Below are positions 1-5,246 of a stretch of 14,780 bases of DNA, in pieces. Position numbers and translations under genes: made by a program. The stretch is from Palsa-459 sp035510855 (GTDB taxonomy: Bacteria > Actinomycetota > Acidimicrobiia > Acidimicrobiales > RAAP-2), in the NCBI GenBank assembly GCA_035510855.1, contig DATKGG010000066.1, positions 1 through 14,780 of the forward strand. Direction: 5' to 3'. Positions within the stretch are counted from its first letter, which is position 1; each line of letters opens with the position of its first letter. The notes below the pieces were generated by a model. It made no database searches. It had not been told where the DNA came from and was given only the letters and a program-made list of their open reading frames with translations.

Positions 1-311
1 GGAGGGGCGCGAAGGGCGCGAAGTCGTTCGTGCGATGCGACGCGCTCATCCTTGACGAGCAGTCCGAGTCCGAGACCAAGCCCTCGATGGAGGTCGGCGA
101 GAGCGACGCGTCCATCGGCCACGAGGCCACGGTTTCAAAGATCGGCGACGACCAGCTGTTCTACCTGCGCAGCAGGGGACTCACCGAGGCCCAGGCAATG
201 GGCATGATCGTGAACGGCTTCATCGAGCCGATCACCCGGACCCTGCCGATGGAGTACGCGGTCGAGTGGAGCCGGCTGATCGAGCTGCAGATGGAGGGCT
301 CGGTCGGCTGA
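1..311 (+). CDS. sufB: SufB, Fe-S cluster scaffold subunit (3' part only)
   Basis: This is the C-terminal end of SufB, cut by the left edge of the window; the reading frame is open from base 3 and gives about 102 residues. SufB is the scaffold subunit of the cytoplasmic SufBCD complex on which Fe-S clusters are built. The visible part carries the conserved SufB C-terminal blocks: the cysteine in VRCDALIL (codon 36-38), the His-Glu pair in GHEATVSKIG (His codon 120-122), the stretch DDQLFYLRSRG and the ending LPMEYAVEWSRLIELQMEGSVG-type tail. The Cys and His-Glu match residues known in E. coli SufB (Cys405, His433, Glu434) as important for cluster assembly. The stop TGA (309-311) abuts the stop of the convergent acetyltransferase gene. 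In most actinobacteria sufD follows directly; here it lies about 2.6 kb further on. Identification is very secure, but the N-terminal part cannot be judged. Confidence 0.95.
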   Translation, partial: RGAKGAKSFVRCDALILDEQSESETKPSMEVGESDASIGHEATVSKIGDDQLFYLRSRGLTEAQAMGMIVNGFIEPITRTLPMEYAVEWSRLIELQMEGSVG

Positions 312-944
312 TCAGGTCGCGGGCTTGGCCTCGCGACCCATCGACCACATAGCCGGTGCCTGCGCCACGGGGCGGTGCTCGGCGACGACCTCGAATCCGA
401 AGCGCTGGTAGTACGCAAGGTTCTCCTCTTTTTGGGTCTCGACCCACGCGAAGATGCCCTCGCGGTCGCACACGTCGAGCGTCGGGGTCTGGAGCATGCC
501 TCCGATCCCGTGGCGCTGGAACGGCGGATCGACCATGAGTAGTTGCAGGTACCACTGCGGGCGTTTGGGGTGCGCCTCGACGACGGCGTGCATGATCGGA
601 CGACCACGGTTGAGCGAGCCGAGATTGGGCGCGAATGCCGCGATCGAGCCGAAGAGCTGACGGATCTGCAGCATCGGCGAGTAGGGCCATTTGCCCGGCG
701 GCACCCACAGAGCGAGGCCGACGATCTTGCCGTCGATCGAGGCGGTGCGTGTCAGTCCGACGGTCGAGACGTGGCGCAGGACCGTCCGATGCAGCATGGC
801 GACGGACCGATGGCGCTGGGACTCGCCAGGGAAGAGATACTCGAAGAACGGGTCGTCGTCGAACGCGCGGACCGAGACCTGGACCGCCTCTTCGAGCCGG
901 GCGCCCTTGAGCGTGCCCTCGGACACCACGGGTGTGGTTGTCAT
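312..944 (-). CDS. GNAT-family N-acetyltransferase (copy 1)
   Basis: The 210-residue protein is a GNAT-fold acyltransferase, a family that moves an acetyl group from acetyl-CoA to an amine. The acetyl-CoA pyrophosphate-binding motif A is visible as QRHGIGG (about residues 143-149), just after the strand WYLQLLMVDP. The C-terminal motif WVETQKEENLAYYQRFGFEV (167-186) is the typical end of the fold. The ATG at 942-944 has a good ribosome binding site, GAGGGG, 7 nt upstream. It sits 14 nt downstream of the second acetyltransferase (959-1615) on the same strand, and the two are clear paralogues: both share the AHPK...WYLQLL...DP..QR.G.GG...ETQ..NLAYY.RFG pattern. They are probably cotranscribed. 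The substrate cannot be told from sequence; small-molecule or antibiotic amines and protein N-termini are all possible. Confidence 0.9.
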   Translation of the reverse strand: MTTTPVVSEGTLKGARLEEAVQVSVRAFDDDPFFEYLFPGESQRHRSVAMLHRTVLRHVSTVGLTRTASIDGKIVGLALWVPPGKWPYSPMLQIRQLFGSIAAFAPNLGSLNRGRPIMHAVVEAHPKRPQWYLQLLMVDPPFQRHGIGGMLQTPTLDVCDREGIFAWVETQKEENLAYYQRFGFEVVAEHRPVAQAPAMWSMGREAKPAT

Positions 945-958
945 GTGTCAGCCCCTCG

Positions 959-1615
959 TCAGGTTGCGCGCGGTTCGCGACGCATCGTCCAGATCGGCGG
1001 GCCGTCGCTCAGCGGCCTGAGGGTGTCCACGAGCTCCCAGCCGAATCTGCGGTAGTACGCGAGGTTGTCCTCGTTCTGGGTCTCGAGGTACGCGCCGATG
1101 CCCTCAGCGTCGCACCGCCGCAGCACCTCTCCTTGCAGCGCGCCCCCGACGCCCGAGCGCTGGTGCTCGGGGTCGCAGCACAAGAGCTGGAGGTACCAGA
1201 GGTGCTCTTTGGGGTGGGCCTTCTCCACTGCCGTGAGGTATTTGAGGCCCTTGAGGAGCGAGGTGGGCGACGGGTAGAGCGCCCGCAGCGCGCCGACCGT
1301 CTGGAGCACCTGGTCTCGCACCGGGTAGGGGTAGCCCCCAGGGGCGACCCAGCCTCCGACGCCGACGATCTTGCCGCCGCGCCGGGCGGTGAGCAAGAGT
1401 CCCTTCGGGCCGAGGTGCTGAGCAGTCGTCAGGCCGAAGCGATTGAGCCCGCGCGAGCGACGCAGCGCCCCCGGTGAGAGGAAGGCGAAGAAGGGGTCGG
1501 AGTGAAACGCTCGCGCCGAGACCAGGGCCACGTCTTCCTTCTCCCGCTTGGAGAGCGCTGCGTTGCTGATCTCCACGTCCTGGCTCGCCACGGCCGAGAG
1601 CGTACCTGCGGGCAT
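959..1615 (-). CDS. GNAT-family N-acetyltransferase (copy 2)
   Basis: The 218-residue protein is a second GNAT-fold acyltransferase, paralogous to the downstream gene at 312-944. Motif A for acetyl-CoA binding is QRSGVGG (residues 152-158) after LWYLQLLCCDP. The C-terminal motif is YLETQNEDNLAYYRRFGWELV (about 177-196). The N-terminal helix SARAFHSDPFFAFLSPG parallels VRAFDDDPFFEYLFPG in copy 1, so the similarity covers the full length. The start is taken as the ATG at 1613-1615. It lacks a clear Shine-Dalgarno sequence, and a GTG eight codons further in is an alternative. The gene is divergent from the small four-cysteine gene, sharing a 55-bp gap that contains an inverted repeat (1620-1640). 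The substrate is unknown. Confidence 0.9.
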   Translation of the reverse strand: MPAGTLSAVASQDVEISNAALSKREKEDVALVSARAFHSDPFFAFLSPGALRRSRGLNRFGLTTAQHLGPKGLLLTARRGGKIVGVGGWVAPGGYPYPVRDQVLQTVGALRALYPSPTSLLKGLKYLTAVEKAHPKEHLWYLQLLCCDPEHQRSGVGGALQGEVLRRCDAEGIGAYLETQNEDNLAYYRRFGWELVDTLRPLSDGPPIWTMRREPRAT

Positions 1616-1619
1616 AGCG

Positions 1620-1640
1620 CCGATCGTTGTGCGCGATCGG
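1620..1640. promoter_or_regulatory. Inverted repeat in divergent gap, candidate operator
   Basis: A perfect 7-bp inverted repeat, CCGATCG-N7-CGATCGG, fills the middle of the short gap between the divergent acetyltransferase gene (start 1615) and the four-cysteine gene (start 1671). Position and symmetry suit a dimeric regulator. The inner CGATCG is itself palindromic, which lowers the significance in high-GC DNA. Confidence 0.35.
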
Positions 1641-1658
1641 AGCGGCGAGTCGTCCTGT

Positions 1659-1664
1659 CAGAAT
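1659..1664 (+). promoter_or_regulatory. Candidate -10 box for a leaderless transcript
   Basis: The hexamer CAGAAT matches four of six -10 consensus bases and lies exactly 6 nt before the ATG at 1671. There is no Shine-Dalgarno sequence before this ATG. Actinobacterial leaderless mRNAs have a -10 box about 6-7 nt before the start codon, so transcription and translation may begin at the same base. The same CAGAAT-N6-start pattern occurs before the Rrf2 gene. No good -35 box is seen. Confidence 0.35.
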
Positions 1665-1670
1665 GGTGCG

Positions 1671-2003
1671 ATGCCCATGCGCGAGGAGTGCAAGAACTTT
1701 CAGAGCCGGACCTACGCGTCCGGCGAGGTGGCCCGCTTCTGCATCCTTGACCTCGCGCCTGAGGCGCCGTGGCGCTGCCCGGAGAACTGCCCCAAGTACG
1801 CCCCGAGGCTCGCCGACGTCGGCTGGATCCACGGCACGCTGGTCGAGCCTGCGATCGAGTCGGAGCCCGACGTCCCGGTCGATCGGATGCAAGTAGTCCT
1901 GGGCGAGGCGGAGAAGATCGTCAACGACGTCGCACCTGACGCGCTCGCCGCGGAGCGCAAGCGCCAGAAGTCCCAGCGGCGAAGGTGGCCCCGGTCGCGC
2001 TGA
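1671..2003 (+). CDS. Small four-cysteine protein with basic C-terminal tail, unknown function
   Basis: I do not recognise this 110-residue protein as a named family. It has four cysteines, C7, C24, C36 and C40, the last two as RCPENC. That set could bind zinc or an Fe-S cluster. The middle (WIHGTLVEP) and an acidic stretch follow. The last 20 residues are strongly basic (AAERKRQKSQRRRW region), as in proteins that touch nucleic acid. There is no signal peptide or membrane segment. The start is ATG 1671, which has no Shine-Dalgarno but a -10-like box 6 nt upstream; ATG 1677 is also possible. It is a lone plus-strand gene between sufB and sufD, divergent from the acetyltransferases, and its TGA abuts the stop of the convergent crotonase gene. 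Cysteine content and position suggest, but do not show, a role linked to iron-sulfur clusters. It appears to be a real gene, with codon usage like its neighbours. Confidence 0.75.
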   Translation: MPMREECKNFQSRTYASGEVARFCILDLAPEAPWRCPENCPKYAPRLADVGWIHGTLVEPAIESEPDVPVDRMQVVLGEAEKIVNDVAPDALAAERKRQKSQRRRWPRSR

Positions 2004-2840
2004 TCAGCGCCCGGTGAACCGGGGGGCCCGCTTCTCGAAGAACGCCGTCATCGCCTCGGTGAGGTCGTCGCTGCGCAGGTACAGGCTGTTCCACCACGCG
2101 ACGTACTCGAGTCCCTCCGCGATGGTCCGCCCGTCGTTCGCCGCGAGCACTGCCTTGGTGCCCTGCACCGCGAGCGGGGAGTTGGCCGCGATCTCGATGG
2201 CGAGCTCGCGTGCGGCCTTGCCGACTCCGTCGGCGCCGCCCGGGAACACGTCGTTCACGAGGCCGATCGACTTCGCACGCTCTGCGTCGATGTCCTTGCC
2301 GGTGTAGGCGAGCTCGGCCACGTGCCCCGCGCCGATGAGCTTCGGGAGCCGCTGGAGGCTGCCGAGGTCGGCCACGATCGCGATCTTCGCCTCGCGGACC
2401 GAGAAGACGGCGTCGTCGCTCGCGAGTCGGATGTCGCAGGCCGCGATGAGATCGACGCCTCCGCCGATGCAGTAGCCGTGGACCGCAGCGATCACGGGCT
2501 TGCGACATGCCGCGACCGAGGTCACTGACGCCTGCATCCTGCCGACGTTCTCGAAGAGGGCCCTGTTGGCGCCGACGGCACCCGCGGGCGCCGAGGGCAC
2601 CAGTCCCTGCCCGCCGAGCGACGTGAGGTCGAGGCCGACCGTGAAGTGCGGACCAGCTGCCACGATGACGATGCACCGAACGCTCTCGTCGCGATCGAGC
2701 GCCTCTATGAACACGGGGAGGTCCTTCCAGAACGCGGGGCCAAGCGCATTGCGCTTCTCGGCACGATCGAGCACGACGGTCGCGACGCCGTCGTCGATCG
2801 AGCAGCTGAGCACTTCAGAGGTCAGTCGGTCAGTCGCCAT
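2004..2840 (-). CDS. Crotonase-family protein, delta3,5-delta2,4-dienoyl-CoA isomerase type
   Basis: The 278-residue protein is a crotonase (enoyl-CoA hydratase/isomerase superfamily). The CoA/oxyanion segment is AAGPHFTVGLDL (61-72) and the second oxyanion segment HGYCIGGGVDL (121-131). The acidic residues fit the dienoyl-CoA isomerase ECH1 rather than the hydratase: Asp130, Glu150 and Asp158 have the same spacing (20 and 8) as rat ECH1 Asp176, Glu196 and Asp204, and the context ADLGSLQRLPK is ECH1-like. Such enzymes move double bonds of 3,5-dienoyl-CoA during beta-oxidation of unsaturated fatty acids. Two ATGs are adjacent (2843 and 2840). The ribosome site GAGGGAG (2846-2852) is 5 nt from the second, so 2840 is chosen. 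The gene is divergent from sufD, and the shared 103-bp gap holds strong palindromes, so it is probably controlled by a repressor. It has no suf-related role that I can see. Confidence 0.9.
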   Translation of the reverse strand: MATDRLTSEVLSCSIDDGVATVVLDRAEKRNALGPAFWKDLPVFIEALDRDESVRCIVIVAAGPHFTVGLDLTSLGGQGLVPSAPAGAVGANRALFENVGRMQASVTSVAACRKPVIAAVHGYCIGGGVDLIAACDIRLASDDAVFSVREAKIAIVADLGSLQRLPKLIGAGHVAELAYTGKDIDAERAKSIGLVNDVFPGGADGVGKAARELAIEIAANSPLAVQGTKAVLAANDGRTIAEGLEYVAWWNSLYLRSDDLTEAMTAFFEKRAPRFTGR

Positions 2841-2852
2841 CATTGCTCCCTC

Positions 2853-2866
2853 TCGTCGCGCGACGA
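2853..2866. promoter_or_regulatory. Perfect 14-bp palindrome, candidate operator 1
   Basis: TCGTCGCGCGACGA reads identically on both strands. It begins within the minus-strand -10 box (2866-2871) and covers the predicted transcription start of the crotonase gene. A regulator bound here would block that promoter. See also the second palindrome at 2875-2888. Confidence 0.55.
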
Positions 2867-2871
2867 TCCTA
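2866..2871 (-). promoter_or_regulatory. Candidate -10 box of the crotonase gene
   Basis: On the minus strand this reads TAGGAT, matching four of six consensus bases including the key T-A and the final A-T. Transcription would start near 2859, giving a short leader that contains the GAGGGAG ribosome site. No recognisable -35 box lies 17 bp upstream, where the second palindrome occupies the spacer. Confidence 0.45.
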
Positions 2872-2874
2872 CGG

Positions 2875-2888
2875 CGCTCCGCGGAGCG
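2875..2888. promoter_or_regulatory. Perfect 14-bp palindrome, candidate operator 2
   Basis: CGCTCCGCGGAGCG is a perfect palindrome. Its centre is 22 bp, about two helical turns, from the centre of the palindrome at 2853-2866. It lies in the spacer just upstream of the predicted crotonase -10 box and also within reach of the sufD promoter region. Confidence 0.5.
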
Positions 2889-2894
2889 TTCGAG

Positions 2895-2915
2895 GAGGCA
2901 CCAGTACACTGCCTC
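2895..2915. promoter_or_regulatory. Inverted repeat over a weak -10-like box upstream of sufD
   Basis: The arms GAGGCA and TGCCTC enclose 9 nt. The hexamer TACACT (2905-2910) could be a -10 box for sufD, 36 nt before its GTG, but no matching -35 was found. It is the third symmetrical element in this gap. Confidence 0.3.
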
Positions 2916-2946
2916 GTCGGCTCCACGCCGCAAGTGACCACATCCC

Positions 2947-4170
2947 GTGACCCGACTGACCACCGCAACACCCGAGTTCGACGAGCCCACGTGGCGCCGT
3001 GAGCAGCGTGCGACGGCCCTCGGCGTCGTCAAGGACCGCGGTCTGCCGGACCTGGCCGACGACGTCTGGAAGTACGCGCCGCTCCACGAGCTGACGCTCG
3101 ACGACCTCGAGCTCGCGACGCCAGGAGCGAGGTCCGGCGCCACCGCGATCGGGGGACCCACGCCTGCGGTCGTCGCGTTCCTTAGCGGCGGACAGGTGCT
3201 CGACATCGAGTCAAAGGGGGCGATCGACGGCCTCAGCGTCACGACGGAGGCACCCGCGGACGAACTCGGTCGGCTCGTCGGCCCCGACGACGTGTTCGCC
3301 GCGATGAATCTCGCGTACTCGCCGGGCGACCTCTTTGTCGACGTCGCACCGAATGCGCGGATCGAACAGCCGATCGTCCTGCTCGTGGACTGCCCTGCGG
3401 GCGCGTCGTTCCCCCGAGTGCTCGTGCGAGTCGGCGCTCGGGGCTCGGTCCGGGTGCTCGAGCACGTGACCGGTCCCTCGGCGAGCTTCGTCGCAGGGGT
3501 TGCCGAGTACGTGGTCGGCGACGGCGCGACGCTCGAGGTGGCCTCGGTGCAGTCCCTCGGGACCAGTTGCTGGTCGGTGGCCCGAACCCGTGCGGCCGTT
3601 GGCGCCGGTGCGACCTTCCGCCAGGTGGCCGTCGGCCTTGGCGCGCGCTACGACCGCGTGCGAGCCGACGCCCTCTTGGAAGGCGAGGGAGCCACGAGCG
3701 AGCTGCAGACCGCCCACGTCGGGACCGGCGACCAGGTCCACGACCTCCGCACCATGCAGGTTCACATCGGGCGCCGGACCATCTCGAGGCTGCACTCGAA
3801 GGCGGCGGTCACGGATCGAGCTGGTTCCATCTACAGCGGGCTCATCACGATGCGCCACGGGGCGAAGAAGGCTGACGCGCGCCAGGTGAACAACAGCCTC
3901 GTGCTGTCCGAAGAAGCCCGCGCCGACGCCGTGCCCAACCTCGACATCGAGGAGAACGACGTGCAGTGCGCGCACGCCTCGACCGTCGGCCCGCTCGATC
4001 CCGAGCAGCGCTGGTACCTCGAGTCGCGAGGCGTCGACCCTTTCGACGCGGTGCAGCTGATCATCACCGGCTTCTTCTATGAGATCGGGGGCCTGCTCCA
4101 CGATGACGCGCTGGCGTCTCGATTGCGGGACGCGATCGCCGGCCTCTCGTCCGAGCGCGGCGGCGCGTGA
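2947..4170 (+). CDS. sufD: SufD, SufBCD complex subunit
   Basis: The 407-residue protein is SufD, the partner of SufB in the SufBCD Fe-S assembly complex and needed for iron entry to the scaffold. The N-terminal helix KDRGLPDLADDVWKYAPL (29-46) is the usual SufD start region. The right-handed beta-helix core follows, with NNSLVLSEEARADAVPNLDI (315-334) and NDVQCAHASTVGPLD (337-351). Cys341 and His343 match the pair in E. coli SufD (Cys358, His360) that lies at the SufB-SufD interface. The C-terminal helices FDAVQLIITGFFYEIGG close the protein. The start is GTG 2947; an in-frame TGA 12 nt upstream rules out a longer protein. Its TGA overlaps the ATG of the Rieske gene (TGATG), so translation is likely coupled. 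Unusually, sufB is not adjacent. Confidence 0.95.
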   Translation: MTRLTTATPEFDEPTWRREQRATALGVVKDRGLPDLADDVWKYAPLHELTLDDLELATPGARSGATAIGGPTPAVVAFLSGGQVLDIESKGAIDGLSVTTEAPADELGRLVGPDDVFAAMNLAYSPGDLFVDVAPNARIEQPIVLLVDCPAGASFPRVLVRVGARGSVRVLEHVTGPSASFVAGVAEYVVGDGATLEVASVQSLGTSCWSVARTRAAVGAGATFRQVAVGLGARYDRVRADALLEGEGATSELQTAHVGTGDQVHDLRTMQVHIGRRTISRLHSKAAVTDRAGSIYSGLITMRHGAKKADARQVNNSLVLSEEARADAVPNLDIEENDVQCAHASTVGPLDPEQRWYLESRGVDPFDAVQLIITGFFYEIGGLLHDDALASRLRDAIAGLSSERGGA

Positions 4171-4484
4171 TGACCACGCATGTCGTCTGCGAGCTCTCCT
4201 CGCTCGACGAGGCCGTCCCGATGCGAGCGTCGATCGGCGAGCTGGACGTCGTCGTGGTGCGATGCGGCTCCGAGCTGTACTGCCTGGAGAACGTCTGCAG
4301 CCACGAGCACTTCGCGCTCAGCGACGGCGAAGTCGATCCCTCGACGTGTGAGATCGAGTGCGCGAGGCACGGCGCGATGTTCGACCTCGCGACGGGCGAG
4401 CCGCGGTCGCTGCCCGCAACGCGGCCGGTTCGCACCTTCCCCGTCGCCGTGCGCGACGGCAAGGTCACCGTGGAGGCGCCGTGA
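4170..4484 (+). CDS. Rieske-type [2Fe-2S] ferredoxin of the suf operon
   Basis: The 104-residue protein is a small soluble Rieske ferredoxin, the kind often labelled as a dioxygenase ferredoxin subunit. The two cluster-binding pairs are complete: Cys43-Ser-His45 in NVCSHEHFALSDGE and Cys64-x2-His67 in CARHGAMFDLATG. Two Cys and two His bind one [2Fe-2S] cluster. There is no signal or membrane segment, unlike the Rieske subunit of cytochrome bc complexes. The gene overlaps sufD at its start (ATG 4170 in TGATG; a GTG at 4167 is a possible alternative) and sufC at its end (GTGA). A Rieske ferredoxin between sufD and sufC is a known actinobacterial arrangement. It may deliver electrons for cluster assembly or repair, which is inference. 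Confidence 0.93.
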   Translation: MTTHVVCELSSLDEAVPMRASIGELDVVVVRCGSELYCLENVCSHEHFALSDGEVDPSTCEIECARHGAMFDLATGEPRSLPATRPVRTFPVAVRDGKVTVEAP

Positions 4485-5197
4485 CAAGCCTGCTCGAGAT
4501 CCAGGGCCTCTGCGCACGCGTCGGTGCCAAGGAGATCCTCCGAGGCGTTGATCTCGTCGTGGAGCCGGGGGAGATCCACGCCGTGATGGGCCCCAATGGG
4601 TCCGGGAAGTCCACGCTCGCACACGTGCTCGCCGGTCGCCCGGGTCCCCAGGTGACAGCAGGACGCGTGCTGCTCAACGGCACGGACTTGCTGGCCCTTG
4701 CTCCCTATGAACGCGCCAGGGCCGGCCTCTTCCTCGGCTTGCAGCACCCGATCGAGGTGCCCGGGGTGACCACACAGGCAGCGCTCGCGCGAGCCGGCGT
4801 CCCCCTCGACGAGCTCACCGCGACGATGCACTCGAGTGCCGCAGAGGTCGGACTTCGCGTCGACCTCCTCGATCGCCCGCTCAATGTCGGGCTGTCCGGC
4901 GGCGAGGCGAAGCGCAATGAGATCGTCCAGCTCCAGGTGCTCCGACCAAAGGTCGCGGTCCTGGACGAGATCGACTCGGGGCTGGACGTCGACGCCCTCG
5001 TCGACGTCGGCGCGACGCTCACTCGAGCGGTCGCGACGTGGGAACTCAGCGTCGTCGCGATCACGCACTTCCGACGTCTTCTTGACGTGCTGCCGGCCAC
5101 CAACGTGCACGTCTTCGTCGACGGGCGCATCGTCGAGAGCGGTGACAAGTCACTTGCCGTGCGGCTCGAGCGTGACGGATATATGAGTTTCTTATAA
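4481..5197 (+). CDS. sufC: SufC-type ABC ATPase, copy 1 (divergent)
   Basis: The 238-residue protein is the SufC ATPase that drives shape changes in SufBCD. Walker A is GPNGSGKST (37-45), the Q-loop region GLQHPIEVPG (86-95), the ABC signature LSGGEAKRNE (138-147), Walker B VAVLDE followed by IDSGLDVDAL, and the switch histidine is His196 in AITHFRRLL. DSGLD and KRNE after the signature are SufC hallmarks. Compared with the second SufC in this window (8329-9087) it is shorter by about 14 residues, with less sequence between Q-loop and signature, and its signature has Ala where SufC usually has a charged residue. The GTG start overlaps the Rieske stop. The stop TAA is embedded in a perfect TATAAT hexamer. 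Being cotranscribed with sufD, it probably pairs with SufD and SufB; how it shares work with the second copy is unknown. Confidence 0.92.
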   Translation: MTSLLEIQGLCARVGAKEILRGVDLVVEPGEIHAVMGPNGSGKSTLAHVLAGRPGPQVTAGRVLLNGTDLLALAPYERARAGLFLGLQHPIEVPGVTTQAALARAGVPLDELTATMHSSAAEVGLRVDLLDRPLNVGLSGGEAKRNEIVQLQVLRPKVAVLDEIDSGLDVDALVDVGATLTRAVATWELSVVAITHFRRLLDVLPATNVHVFVDGRIVESGDKSLAVRLERDGYMSFL

Positions 5198-5198
5198 T
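5172..5198 (+). promoter_or_regulatory. Candidate promoter of the LCP gene inside the sufC end
   Basis: A perfect -10 box TATAAT (5193-5198) overlaps the sufC stop codon. GTGACG (5172-5177) lies 15 nt before it and shares TGAC with the -35 consensus; the spacer is short. AT-rich sequence is rare here, so TATAAT stands out. Transcription would start near 5205, about 42 nt before the LCP ATG. A second candidate, TATCGT (5234-5239), sits 7 nt before that ATG. Confidence 0.5.
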
Positions 5199-5204
5199 CG
5201 TCGG

Positions 5205-5226
5205 GTCGCGCACGCGCGTGTGCGAC
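5205..5226 (+). promoter_or_regulatory. GC-rich hairpin between sufC and the LCP gene
   Basis: The arms GTCGCGCAC and GTGTGCGAC pair over 9 bp, with one G-U wobble, around the loop GCGC. No T-run follows, so it is not a standard terminator. It would be the first structure in the LCP leader if transcription starts near 5205, or an operator, or a terminator for the sufDC transcript. Confidence 0.4.
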
Positions 5227-5246
5227 GCATTGGTATCGTGGCCGAA

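Noticed and set aside
2841..3242. N-terminal extension of the crotonase to 412 residues
   Set aside because: It would overlap sufD antisense, and the extra residues are Ser/Arg-rich and not crotonase-like. The internal ATG has a strong ribosome site.
3211..4101. 296-codon minus-strand frame opposite sufD
   Set aside because: Shadow of sufD, with low-complexity composition and no domain signs.
4064..5110. 348-codon minus-strand frame opposite Rieske and sufC
   Set aside because: The translation shows no motifs, while the plus strand carries complete Rieske and SufC motifs.
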